Below, in pieces: positions 9,989-19,096 of a stretch of 64,000 nucleotides of DNA (its first letter is position 1; each line of letters begins with the position of its first letter). The DNA lies in the NCBI GenBank assembly GCA_003152315.1, contig PLZV01000009.1, forward strand, positions 21,712-85,711, written 5' to 3'. A program made the translations under genes and the position numbers. The notes under the pieces were generated by a model that worked only from the letters and a program-made list of their open reading frames with translations, searched no databases and was not told the origin of the DNA. This DNA comes from Verrucomicrobiota bacterium. Lineage in GTDB: Bacteria > Verrucomicrobiota > Verrucomicrobiia > Palsa-1439.

Positions 9989-10759
9989 CTAAAGCTTCTG
10001 CCAATCTGGCTTGTTGTCGTAGACCCAGCGGTAGTAATCGGCTTTACGCAGGCGGGAGGCCGCGGGTTCATCGAGGACAATCTTGGCTACCGGGTGCAGT
10101 TGCAGGATCGAAGCAGGATTCATCGAGGTAATTGGGCCTTCTACGGCTTCAGCAAGGGCGCGGGCCTTGTCCGGGCCAAATGCCATCAGCAACACCTGCC
10201 GCGCTTCCATAATCGTGCCGGTACCCATCGTGATGACATGGTGCGGCACCGCGGTCTCACCCCCAAAGAACCGCGCGTTGTGGGCGCGCGTCTGCTGCGT
10301 CAGCGTCTTGATGCGCGTGCGTGAGGCCAATGAAGAAGTCGGCTCGTTGAACCCGATATGCCCGTCGGTACCAATACCCAGTAACTGCAAGTCGATCCCG
10401 CCCGCTGCGAGGATCTGTTGTTCATAGCGCAGACAGAAACCGGGGATATCCTCCGTTAGCCCATCGGGAATGTGGACATTCGACTCGAGGATATTGACCC
10501 GGTTGAACAGGTTTTCCCACATGAATCGGTGATAGCTGGCCGGGTGATCCGGCGCCAGACCGACGTATTCGTCCAGATTGAACGCGGTGACACGGCTCCA
10601 GTCCAGTTTCATCTGTACCAGTTCATGATACAACAACAACGGTGTGCTACCCGTGGCCAGCCCCAGCACCGCGTCGGGCTTCTCGCGCAACAGCCGCGCG
10701 ACCATCTGGGCGGCGATCGTACTGGCCGCTTCTACGGTGGGTTGGATGATGATCTCCAT
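9989..10759 (-). CDS. nagB: Glucosamine-6-phosphate deaminase
   Basis: A 256-residue NagB: converts glucosamine-6-P to fructose-6-P and ammonia, the exit of amino-sugar catabolism into glycolysis. Seen: LGLATGSTP (phosphate loop, 32-40), FNLDEYVGL with catalytic Asp63, and GIGTDGHIGFNEP with Asp132, His134 and Glu139, which line up with Asp72, Asp141, His143 and Glu148 of the E. coli enzyme. It is slightly shorter than E. coli NagB (266). It is last in an operon after the ROK kinase and PIG-L deacetylase, 2 bases after the latter. Confidence 0.95.
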   Translation of the reverse strand: MEIIIQPTVEAASTIAAQMVARLLREKPDAVLGLATGSTPLLLYHELVQMKLDWSRVTAFNLDEYVGLAPDHPASYHRFMWENLFNRVNILESNVHIPDGLTEDIPGFCLRYEQQILAAGGIDLQLLGIGTDGHIGFNEPTSSLASRTRIKTLTQQTRAHNARFFGGETAVPHHVITMGTGTIMEARQVLLMAFGPDKARALAEAVEGPITSMNPASILQLHPVAKIVLDEPAASRLRKADYYRWVYDNKPDWQKL

Positions 10760-10761
10760 CT

Positions 10762-11616
10762 TCAGCGTCCCAGTCGTTTATCCAGCTTCTGTTTCACATC
10801 GGCCCGAAACCGGTCAATGAACCCGCACACATATTCGACAATGTCCCGCGACTCGTCGGCCACCAACGGTGTCAGATCGACGCCGAACGCCAGTTGCGTG
10901 GACCGGTCCGTCGCGTGCGATTCCAGAAACGTCGCGTTGGCGCGGCGGCGGCCTAGCGTGGCCAGATCATAGCGTTTGCCACCGGCGATCTGCGAATCAA
11001 ACACGCCATTCAAGGCCGCCGCCAGATTCTCATGGCCGCTGACATCCATCAACACCTTGTCGTCATCATCCAACCAGTCGAGGTTGCGCCACACCTCGCA
11101 ACCCCAGACTTTTGCGGGACGCTGCTCGCGGGGCAACTCCCGCAGCGCCTGCAACGCACTGATCGCCACGCCAACATGCGTCTCGTGTTTGTCGGCCGGA
11201 TTGTGTGTGTAAACAATCTGCGGTCGCGTCGCCGCGAAAATCTGCCGCAGATCCCCGTGTAACGCGGACTCGGTGGCGCTCTTCACTGCGGTACTGGGGT
11301 AATCGAGTTGGATCATCATGCCGTAACGGCCCACCACTGCCGCCGCGTTCTGCTCGCGCCGTCGGATAGCCATCATCTGCGCGTCGGTGCAGTTCGCATA
11401 CGGGCCGGTGCGGGAGCTTCCGCCGCCGTTGGTGCAGATCACCCCGCCGAACGATTGCGTGTCGCTGTGGTAGCAGGCCAGTACGCCGTGAAACGCCATG
11501 AACTCCAGGTCGTCCTGATGGGCGCCAATGCCAAGATGAGTGATGCGCTTGAGTGCTTCCGTCACCAGCGTGCCGTCCGGAACAAAGACCTCCGCTGTCG
11601 CATTATGCAATTTCAT
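10762..11616 (-). CDS. PIG-L family N-acetyl (GlcNAc) deacetylase
   Basis: A 284-residue PIG-L/LmbE family deacetylase. The zinc motif AHQDDLE is at residues 32-38 and the second zinc site is THNPADKHETHVG. Family members remove acetyl groups from GlcNAc-containing sugars. Its start overlaps the kinase stop by 4 bases and nagB follows directly, so it probably supplies a deacetylated (phospho)sugar to NagB (inference). That would give a second deacetylation route beside NagA at 32088. Confidence 0.9.
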   Translation of the reverse strand: MKLHNATAEVFVPDGTLVTEALKRITHLGIGAHQDDLEFMAFHGVLACYHSDTQSFGGVICTNGGGSSRTGPYANCTDAQMMAIRRREQNAAAVVGRYGMMIQLDYPSTAVKSATESALHGDLRQIFAATRPQIVYTHNPADKHETHVGVAISALQALRELPREQRPAKVWGCEVWRNLDWLDDDDKVLMDVSGHENLAAALNGVFDSQIAGGKRYDLATLGRRRANATFLESHATDRSTQLAFGVDLTPLVADESRDIVEYVCGFIDRFRADVKQKLDKRLGR

Positions 11617-13007
11617 CGTCCTTGCCTCGAAATGGCGGGCAGGCTGGCGGCAGCCACGGCCTGACCAACCCGACGGCTCTTTTCGTCGGGCACGTGCAAT
11701 TGCACCCGTTCGGCCAACCCGGGAAACTCCTGCCGCAGCACCTCCCCTGCTTTCGCCAGCAGTATACTACCACCCTCGCCAGTCATCACGCGACCGAGAA
11801 CCAACAGGTGCTCAAAATCGTAGAACTCGTCGTACTGCGCTATGGCATACCCCAAGTACACCCCCATGGTCTCGTAGATCGCGGCGGACCGCCGGTCCCC
11901 CTTCGTCGCCAGTGTCTGCACTTCCTTCAGCTGCTCCGGCAGTCCCATGTCGTAGGGCAATTCAATCCCGGCTGCCGGCAACAGCTTGTGGACAGCTTGT
12001 TGCGAAAAGTACAACGCGCCGACTCCGCGGTCGCCGGACCATTCGTCGGGAGCCGCTTGAGGATTGTAGTCCACCGGCGCGAAGGCCAGTTCGTTGAGCC
12101 AGCCGGTCATCCGACCCCGCGGGTCGAGATACCCGGCCGCCTGACTTGACCCCATCGCGATGCCGAGAACGCCCTTGACTCCCAGCGACAGGGCGCCGGC
12201 CAGCGCAGTCACATCCCCATCGTTGGCCACCTCCACCGGCACGTCCCACTCCTGCTCCAGACGACGGAAGATATTCTTCGCTTCACCAAAGCGTTCGACA
12301 GGCACCGAACGGAACAGGGATGCCACCCGGATCTGGTTGTCCACGACCACGCCGGCCGTGCTGCCGCCAATCGCGTCGACCTTGGGCAGATAACCGGCGG
12401 CTTTCGCAATCCCCTCATTCAGTTTGGTGAAATGATAGCCAGGATCAGCCTGATCTTTCGGGTTCCACGCAAACTCGGCGCTGAACACCGGCGTGCCGTC
12501 CTTCACCGCGGCAACTTTGTAGTCACTAGCCCCCAGATCGAACCCAATGCGGCAGCCATCCAGATGACCGCCCTTGGCGGAAGTCGCTTCACGCTCGGCG
12601 GGGACATCGTCGGCCTCCACCATCGCCACCTCAACCGCTCGCTCGTACACCCGGCTCATCAATTCCACGTCAAACGCGCGTGCGCCGCCCGGAGCATAGC
12701 AGCCGCGGATGTGCTCGCCAATGGTTCGCGGCCCCCCAATGTGAATCTTCCACCCGCCCCACGCCCACAAGAGAAACTTCACCAGTCGTTCCGCGTAGTA
12801 AAGCGTTCGGTCGTCCGGTTCATCGAGCACCGGCGTCTCGTACCGGGAGAGATGACCGTCTTCACGTTCCATTCCGATCGCTAGGCGGACCGTCTTCCCA
12901 GAGCGTTTTGCGGCTTCGAGATAATCACGATTCGTCAGTGCCACAGGCCGGAAAAACTGGTCCAAAGGTGGGCGGATGGACTGGGCTCGAGATTCTTCTG
13001 ATTTCAT
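11613..13007 (-). CDS. ROK-family sugar kinase with N-terminal extension
   Basis: 464 residues, longer than typical ROK glucokinases (about 300). An N-terminal region of about 150 residues (TLYYAERLVKFLLWAWGGWKI) precedes the ROK core: GFDLGASDYKVAAV (phosphate 1), GGSTAGVVVDNQ, VEVANDGDVTALAGALSLG and a glycine-rich GIAMGSSQAAGYLDPRG loop. No HTH is seen, so it is a kinase rather than a regulator. It heads the ROK kinase/deacetylase/nagB operon with 4-base overlaps, which points to an amino-sugar substrate. The exact sugar is not determinable. Confidence 0.8.
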   Translation of the reverse strand: MKSEESRAQSIRPPLDQFFRPVALTNRDYLEAAKRSGKTVRLAIGMEREDGHLSRYETPVLDEPDDRTLYYAERLVKFLLWAWGGWKIHIGGPRTIGEHIRGCYAPGGARAFDVELMSRVYERAVEVAMVEADDVPAEREATSAKGGHLDGCRIGFDLGASDYKVAAVKDGTPVFSAEFAWNPKDQADPGYHFTKLNEGIAKAAGYLPKVDAIGGSTAGVVVDNQIRVASLFRSVPVERFGEAKNIFRRLEQEWDVPVEVANDGDVTALAGALSLGVKGVLGIAMGSSQAAGYLDPRGRMTGWLNELAFAPVDYNPQAAPDEWSGDRGVGALYFSQQAVHKLLPAAGIELPYDMGLPEQLKEVQTLATKGDRRSAAIYETMGVYLGYAIAQYDEFYDFEHLLVLGRVMTGEGGSILLAKAGEVLRQEFPGLAERVQLHVPDEKSRRVGQAVAAASLPAISRQGR

Positions 13008-13097
13008 AAACTGTCATGAGACGCCGTGACTGGAGCGGCGTTCTCTCGTCATATCGCCAGTTGCGAAAGACAAATGTCCCTGCCCACAAACACTCCG

Positions 13098-16000
13098 TTA
13101 CTGTTGCAAACGTATCCGGTAGTAGAGGGTGGAAAAATTCGTTACCGCGCCCGTGTTCAGGTAATTCGTCGTGGTATCGCCGCTGCCCTGAATGATGATC
13201 GACGGGCTGACGTCAACGAAGTTGGTCGAGTACGAACCGTCAGCCGATCCAGTGCTGGCTTGCACGACATTCGTTATGCCGCCGGCAGTCGCCCACGTGA
13301 TCTGCAAGTCGCTGCCATGCGGCGCCACGCCAAGGATCTGGAACACAGATGCCGGATTCGTCGGGTTCAGCCCGAGCAGGAACTGATTGGTGTTGCTGAG
13401 GCCCTTGCCGTATGGGTCCGCGCCCGCTTGCGCCTGCAGGCAGTTGGTGCAGTTGAAATACTGCAATTGCCAGGCTTGGAACGCCGAAAGTACGGTGATC
13501 AGATTATTCGACACAATCGTACTGGCGCCGACAGTGTTACTGGCGGTCAGCGTGACGGTGTAGGTGCCGGCGGCATAACTGTGCGCAAAGACCGCGCCAC
13601 CGGTGGTGTTGGTGGCCGTGTTGTCGCCCAGATTCCATGACAGATTCAGTGGCGCGGTGCCGGTCGATGTGTCGGTGAACGTAACGGTCAACGGCTCAAC
13701 ACCGCTCCTCGGAATGGCAGTGAAACTGGCCGTCGGAGCGACCGCGCCTGTGCCCGTGACCGTGTTCGTCGAGTTCCCGCCGTTGCTGGTGAAAATCACC
13801 ACATTGGTGAATCCGCCGGTCGACGGCGGCGCGAAACTCACCGTCACCGTCTGAGTCTGACCAACCCCAACGTTGTAGGGAACGCCCGCAGCCAGGAGAA
13901 ACGGACCGGCGACGGTCGCACTCCCCGTCAGAGACTGGAACCCGGAATTGATCACGGAAAATTGTAAATTGTTGGTCCCGCCGACCGGTGCCGATCCAAA
14001 ATTAAGGCTGGCGGGGCTGACGAGGAGATTCGCCGGGGCACCCAGGTCGGCCCAGGTGTTCAGCCAATATTGTCCGAACCACCACCAATCGGTGTCGTAA
14101 CTGGCGAACCCGTCATTGCCGGTGCCGTCATTTTGAAGGTAGACGGTGGCCCCCAGGAAGTAATTCGTCGAGAGATCTCCGCGCGACTGCAAATTGGTGA
14201 GGCCGGCTTGCACTCCGCGCGCGGCAACGGAGATGTTCTCGACCGTATTGGTATGGTTGGAACTATTTGGAAACGCCGGAAAACCGATCATGACTTCCAC
14301 GCCGTTGGTCGGCGCGGGGTGGAGCGAGTCATTGCTCCAATGCCTGCCCGAGACCATCTTGAGGATATTCGTTGTCTGATCCTGGATCCAATTCTGATAT
14401 TGCATGCTACTGGTATAACCGGTGTCGTAGGTCATCGCACAGAGCAAATCGATATTGGTGGCCATGTTGTAGTAGTACATCGGAGGCCAGTCCCAGATGT
14501 TGTTGTTCGTGCTCGATGTCGTGTACGAGGGCGACGTAAACGAGGTCAGTTTATTTCCCACTCCGAGCGACCGGAAGGCGCTCTTGATATTGACGATGAT
14601 CTTCACGATGTTGAAATATTGGGTGTCTGACCCGTTGGGTCCTGCCGGCTCGAGATCCAATTGCACCCCGTCGAACGCCCGTGTCGATTTGGTGATGTAG
14701 CTTCCCGCCACGTTCGTCGAGACGAGCTTCTCGGCCTCCATCACGATGTTGGAAGCGACCGAGGCAATATTTACGTTAACACCAGTGGTCGGGCCGCCGC
14801 TGTAGGGCATATCGCCGTTGACCCAGGCAAACACCTTGAACCGGTAGCCTTGTTGATCCTCCCACATCTTGAGCGTACTCAAGAAATTCGTGACATTGGC
14901 CACGGAGCCCTGAAGCACGCCGTTGGTATCCAGGGAGCCGACATTGATAAACCAATAGGCCACCCGGTAATTTGTCTTCATTTGGAACGCGAGTTCTGGC
15001 GTCTGGGACCAGTAACTTTGCGACCCCAAATAGTTATATCCGAGCCACATGGCGTTGTTCGTGTAGTTGGCCGAGCCGGGAAATGCCGGATGACTTACGT
15101 TCACGTTGTCTACAAACGCCAAACAATTCGTGCTGGTCGAATCCGCCGACCGAAAGAGCACACGGGCCGGTATTGTATTCGTCGAGAACGGCGCGTTGGC
15201 GACGATCTGGTTCGAGCCAAGATGCACACTGAAGGTGTAATTGCTGAACCAATCGACACGGATTGTCTGCCAGGCGTTCGTCGTCCAGGAAACGGCGGTG
15301 GCTGTGAAGGGACCATTGCCTCCAGGCGTGTCGTTGTATGTCATGCTTCCGTTCTCCGCGAGCCGGATGGCAACGAGGAAGTTCCCATTCGTGTCTCGCA
15401 GTTGCATGTCCAACGGCGCCCGGTTTGTGGACGGAATCAAGGCCGAGTAGAATATTCGTCCATCGGCCATCCCGGTAAAATTGGTGTACATCTGCGGGCC
15501 GGACAACCCACCATTGTCGATGAGCTCCACGCAGTTGGGCGAACTCAGCGGGGGCTGCACCGCTGAGTTCACAATCAGATTGCTGGTGCCCGCTGGTGTG
15601 GTCACCACCCATCCGGACGGAACATTGCCCACCGTCTCGTTGCTGTCGAAATTATCGGACAGCAACGTTTGCGCGACCACCACCTGTACGTCATCGGCAA
15701 ACAGTGTCCGTCCCGTTCCGGCATTGGTCCCGGCGAGGAGGCTGATCCTGCTCGGAACTGCGGCCGATGCGAATGAGGCCCGCTGCACGATCTGGGTGCC
15801 GCCGATGTAAGCATTGAAAGTTTCGTCGGCGAACCATTCGATCTGGAGTTTTTGCCACACGCCGGGCGTCCAAGAAATCGTCGTATCCACCGTGCCGCTA
15901 CCGGTGTTGTCGTAGCCAACCAATCCATTGCTATCCAGGATTAGGGCGGCCAGGAAAGTGCCACTCGACGTTTTCAACTCGAAATAGGCGGGGGCAACTC

Positions 16001-16436
16001 CGGTGCTCGTGACCTTATAGGAGGCCATGGCGATTCCGTTCGATTCCGCGCCGAACGTCTGATAAATCTCGGGGCGTGAACTGCCGCTGTTGTCCGTAAG
16101 CTCAACGCAATACGGCGCCGACTCGGGAGTGGTGACGGAACTATTCACGATGCTGGCCTGGGTACTGGCGGGTAAGTTCAGCGTCCAGCCCGCCGGGGCC
16201 GCTCCGTTCGTGTTGCCCACTTCGTCGAAGTTGTCCGACATCAGCAACTGCGCGCTGGCCGAACCGGCGGCGATGCAGAGCGTCAGGGTCGCACAAAGCG
16301 CTCCGCAGATCCCCAAGCGGGACTTGCGAGGCCACCGCGCCCCTAATCGACACTGTTTTCCAAACCAACCGATCCGGTCATGGATGACTTGATCCATAAG
16401 GTTACGTATGCGTGAAGCTACCATCGTTCCGATCAT
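13098..16436 (-). CDS. Large secreted multidomain GH18-like protein
   Basis: 1,112 residues. A signal segment (GALCATLTLCIAAGSASA) is followed by two repeated concanavalin-like domains (each starting LLMSDNFDE or LLSDNFDSN), then a GH18-like barrel with DGVQLDLEP near residue 588, an ASH/choice-of-anchor domain (VSPASLNFGSAPVGG), a PKD domain and the shared C-terminal module (WQLQYFNCTNC, DPYGKGLSNTNQF, terminal LYYRIRLQQ). In GH18 the DGxxxDxE Glu is the acid/base. The barrel is a close relative of those at 16505 and 45300. Start uncertain: ATG 16436, 16424 or 16397. It lies 68 bases after the next GH18 gene and is probably co-transcribed with it. Confidence 0.82.
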   Translation of the reverse strand: MIGTMVASRIRNLMDQVIHDRIGWFGKQCRLGARWPRKSRLGICGALCATLTLCIAAGSASAQLLMSDNFDEVGNTNGAAPAGWTLNLPASTQASIVNSSVTTPESAPYCVELTDNSGSSRPEIYQTFGAESNGIAMASYKVTSTGVAPAYFELKTSSGTFLAALILDSNGLVGYDNTGSGTVDTTISWTPGVWQKLQIEWFADETFNAYIGGTQIVQRASFASAAVPSRISLLAGTNAGTGRTLFADDVQVVVAQTLLSDNFDSNETVGNVPSGWVVTTPAGTSNLIVNSAVQPPLSSPNCVELIDNGGLSGPQMYTNFTGMADGRIFYSALIPSTNRAPLDMQLRDTNGNFLVAIRLAENGSMTYNDTPGGNGPFTATAVSWTTNAWQTIRVDWFSNYTFSVHLGSNQIVANAPFSTNTIPARVLFRSADSTSTNCLAFVDNVNVSHPAFPGSANYTNNAMWLGYNYLGSQSYWSQTPELAFQMKTNYRVAYWFINVGSLDTNGVLQGSVANVTNFLSTLKMWEDQQGYRFKVFAWVNGDMPYSGGPTTGVNVNIASVASNIVMEAEKLVSTNVAGSYITKSTRAFDGVQLDLEPAGPNGSDTQYFNIVKIIVNIKSAFRSLGVGNKLTSFTSPSYTTSSTNNNIWDWPPMYYYNMATNIDLLCAMTYDTGYTSSMQYQNWIQDQTTNILKMVSGRHWSNDSLHPAPTNGVEVMIGFPAFPNSSNHTNTVENISVAARGVQAGLTNLQSRGDLSTNYFLGATVYLQNDGTGNDGFASYDTDWWWFGQYWLNTWADLGAPANLLVSPASLNFGSAPVGGTNNLQFSVINSGFQSLTGSATVAGPFLLAAGVPYNVGVGQTQTVTVSFAPPSTGGFTNVVIFTSNGGNSTNTVTGTGAVAPTASFTAIPRSGVEPLTVTFTDTSTGTAPLNLSWNLGDNTATNTTGGAVFAHSYAAGTYTVTLTASNTVGASTIVSNNLITVLSAFQAWQLQYFNCTNCLQAQAGADPYGKGLSNTNQFLLGLNPTNPASVFQILGVAPHGSDLQITWATAGGITNVVQASTGSADGSYSTNFVDVSPSIIIQGSGDTTTNYLNTGAVTNFSTLYYRIRLQQ

Positions 16437-16504
16437 TATTCCAATGAGCGCTCTTTGGGGCCAGCCACCTTGATATCATCCACGTATCCGATCCGGTTTG
16501 GAAC

Positions 16505-17656
16505 TTATCTTGCGTTGAGCCATCGCTCCTTGAACCAGCGCCAATCGGTGTCGTTGTTCGCGTATCCACCCGTCCCCTTGCCGTCGCTATGCGCGTAAAG
16601 GGCCGCTCCTTCGAAATAGCCGACGGAATCGTCCCCTCGCTTGGACAATTCAGCCAGCCCTGCCTTCACGCCGGAAGATGCAAAGATGACATTCTCGACC
16701 GTATTGGTATGCCACTTACTGTTCGGAAACGCCGGAAAACCAATCATGACTTTCACGTGATTCGTTGGCGGCGGATGTTGCGTGTCGTTGTCCCACCACT
16801 TGCCCGAAACCGCCCGCAGGATATTCGTGGTCTGGTACTCCATCCAGTCGTGATACTCGGAACCAACTTTGATCCCGGTGTCGTAGGTCATGGCGCACAA
16901 TAGATCCAAATGGGGAGCCATGTCGTAGTAAAACTGCGGCCCCCAACACCATTCGCTGCTATTGTTTGTGCCGTATTTCTCTGGTGTGAAACTGGTCAGT
17001 TTGCCTTCCGCGCCGATGGCGGCAAATTTCGTGTGGACCTGATCAAAGAAGTTTACCAGGCTGTCAAACACCTTGTTAGGCTGCCCGCACGGCTCGTAAT
17101 CCAACTGGATACCGTCGAACGCGCGGCTCGCGCCCACGATGTAACTATTCGGCACCTTCGCGGAAACCAATTTCCTGCATTCCTCGACCATGTTCGCGCG
17201 TACGGCTGGATTCGTCACGCTGACTTTGGGCCAGTTGGCATTCAGCCAGGCGAACACTTGAAAATGGTAGTGGTTCTTATCTTCCCAACTCTTCAGCGCG
17301 TTGAGGTAGCTGACGACGTTCGATACTCCTCGGCCTTGCAACTTTCCGTTTTCGTCCAGTGAACCGACATTCAGGAACCAAACAGGCACCCGACAACTCT
17401 CCTTCATCTGCGTGGCTACCTCCGGCAACCGCGCCAGGTATTCGGGTTTGCACAGATACGCGTAATCCATCCACGTCCCGTTATTCAAGTAGGTGCCCGT
17501 CCCGGCGGCAGCCGGCGGTACTTGAGCCGCTGGGTCTCCATCGGCCGCAAGCACGCCCAACGGCCATAAAAGGCACAAGGCAAGAATCAGCAGTGCTGAC
17601 TGCGGCGGATTCCAACGTGTTGAGCGTTCGTATCTTGGCGGTGGAAGATTCAGCAT
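16505..17656 (-). CDS. Secreted GH18-like glycosidase
   Basis: 383 residues: a signal peptide (ALLILALCLLWPLGVLA) and a single barrel. The catalytic motif DGIQLDYE is at residues 181-188 (Glu188), followed by LLCAMTYDTG and VMIGFPAFPNSKWHTNTVEN. It is the single-domain form of the barrel embedded in the 13098 and 45300 proteins. I chose ATG 17656 because GAGGAGAGGGCAG sits just before it; the longer frame would need a TTG. It is expected to cut a GlcNAc-containing polymer; the substrate is unknown. A phased-palindrome promoter lies upstream. Confidence 0.82.
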   Translation of the reverse strand: MLNLPPPRYERSTRWNPPQSALLILALCLLWPLGVLAADGDPAAQVPPAAAGTGTYLNNGTWMDYAYLCKPEYLARLPEVATQMKESCRVPVWFLNVGSLDENGKLQGRGVSNVVSYLNALKSWEDKNHYHFQVFAWLNANWPKVSVTNPAVRANMVEECRKLVSAKVPNSYIVGASRAFDGIQLDYEPCGQPNKVFDSLVNFFDQVHTKFAAIGAEGKLTSFTPEKYGTNNSSEWCWGPQFYYDMAPHLDLLCAMTYDTGIKVGSEYHDWMEYQTTNILRAVSGKWWDNDTQHPPPTNHVKVMIGFPAFPNSKWHTNTVENVIFASSGVKAGLAELSKRGDDSVGYFEGAALYAHSDGKGTGGYANNDTDWRWFKERWLNAR

Positions 17657-17712
17657 CTGCCCTCTCCTCAATGGGTTGAGTTACGCTACGACTTCAACGG
17701 CAACTTTAGAGC

Positions 17713-17762
17713 ACTATATTGACGGCATAGAGGTGTGTCAATATATTAGTACATTTAATGAA
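17713..17762 (-). promoter_or_regulatory. Promoter with upstream TTCA-N5-TGTA palindrome
   Basis: Minus strand: TTCATTAAATGTA (17750-17762), 8 bases, TTGACA (17736-17741), 17 bases, TATAGT (17713-17718). It serves the GH18 gene starting at 17656 and probably the large GH18-like gene after it. The spacing compensates (8+17 against 9+16) so that palindrome to -10 is again 40.5 bases centre to centre. Confidence 0.75.
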
Positions 17763-17859
17763 TGATTTACGATGCACCTCGCGGCGAGACTTCTACATTT
17801 GCACACATAGAAGCCTGCGATACCATTGTTTATGTAAATCAGCATTCAACCATAGTAAT

Positions 17860-19083
17860 TTATGTGAATGAATTTTTATGAAAATAGCCCAGCCTTGTTA
17901 CGTATGTTGAGGGAAGCCACTCGGCGATTTTAATCGACTTGCCCGACCGACTCCAATCGACCTTCATTTCGGAAAACAACTTGCCCTCCTGAACCGTCTG
18001 TTCCACTAATTCCGCGAGGCCAGGCTGGCACGCGTTCTGGCGGCTTTCGCCCCATATCTGGCCAATATCGCGAATGCCTCCCGAACTCGCCAGTGCCGCA
18101 TTTGTTGCCAAGACGTAACCACGAGTGTCGTCCAGCCGTGTGGCCGGGCGGGGTTGCGTACCGAGGGCAAACCGCACAAACTGACGCCACGTCTCAAGAA
18201 AGGGATCGGCACAGGATTGAGCCGATTCCAACAGCCCCAGATCATTCCCCGGAACATTGCCGTTCTCAAAAACCCACGCTCGGCCTTTGGATCCCACGAC
18301 TTCAAGCTTGCAGGGTACCGCCTCCTCGGTTGCATGAGTGACGACGTACTGAAAGCTTGCGCCTGATTCCATGTGTCCCCGCATGCCAATGAGGTCGTAA
18401 CTCTCAATCGGCTTGATCCGATACAATTCCGCCTCGACATCCAGCGGCAAGCCGAATTCGTCCATTTTCCCGCCGGCTAGGTACATTATGTTGTGGAGCC
18501 AATGTGACAGCGCATTCGTGGCCGGGCCATCGAATACCGGTTTGCCGTCGTAAATCATCTTTCCAGCCCACGGAGCCCGCGCGTAATACACTGTGGATCG
18601 TGGAGAACAACCACCGACACGGAAGTTCCGAATCTCTCCCAAAGCGCCCTGCGTAATCCAGAGCTTCAACTGCTGCACGGGCTGGGAATTCACGAGCTGA
18701 AAACCCACGGCCACTTTCTTGTGAAGATCGAGCGCCAGCAGGCCATCGAGTTGCTGGATCAGCGGCACGGGTGGTTTTTCCAGGTACACAAATAGATCGC
18801 GGGCAATCGCCGCGGTGGCAATTTCCATATGGAGATGGATGGGGGCGGCAATCGCCAAGGCGTCGAGATCCAGCTCCTTTTCGAGCAGGCTCTTGTAATC
18901 CGAATACCAGCGAACGCCACGGGATTCCAGCGTTCGTCGCGTGCTGGCCAGGGGTGTGTCCGCGAGGTCTGCCACGCACACGAGGCGCGCAAGGCCTTCC
19001 GTTTCCAGTGGTCCCAATGCCTTAAGATGAGACGCGCCGAACCCGCCGACGCCGATCAATCCCACGGTCAAAGGCGGTTTCAC
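17860..19083 (-). CDS. Gfo/Idh/MocA-family oxidoreductase 1
   Basis: About 407 residues. The NAD(P) Rossmann start TVGLIGVGGFGASHLKAL is followed by LEKPPVPLIQQ, the EKP-type motif of this family. Such enzymes oxidise or epimerise sugars and sugar derivatives. I chose GTG 19083, preceded by AAGGAT; the longer frame from a TTG would overlap the symporter gene. It is the last gene of the long operon starting with the prepilin-like gene at 29428, 13 bases after the symporter. The substrate is presumably an oxidised or amino sugar. Confidence 0.82.
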   Translation of the reverse strand: MKPPLTVGLIGVGGFGASHLKALGPLETEGLARLVCVADLADTPLASTRRTLESRGVRWYSDYKSLLEKELDLDALAIAAPIHLHMEIATAAIARDLFVYLEKPPVPLIQQLDGLLALDLHKKVAVGFQLVNSQPVQQLKLWITQGALGEIRNFRVGGCSPRSTVYYARAPWAGKMIYDGKPVFDGPATNALSHWLHNIMYLAGGKMDEFGLPLDVEAELYRIKPIESYDLIGMRGHMESGASFQYVVTHATEEAVPCKLEVVGSKGRAWVFENGNVPGNDLGLLESAQSCADPFLETWRQFVRFALGTQPRPATRLDDTRGYVLATNAALASSGGIRDIGQIWGESRQNACQPGLAELVEQTVQEGKLFSEMKVDWSRSGKSIKIAEWLPSTYVTRLGYFHKNSFT

Positions 19084-19096
19084 TTGATCCTTCAAA

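Noticed and set aside
14070-15566. Long plus-strand frames (186 and 301 codons)
   Set aside because: Shadows of the large GH18-like gene; composition is Arg-rich with no domain.
17860-17885. Another TTCA-N5-TGAA site near 17870
   Set aside because: Only one half-site (TGAA) is present; the other half reads GAAT, and it lies inside the end of the oxidoreductase gene.
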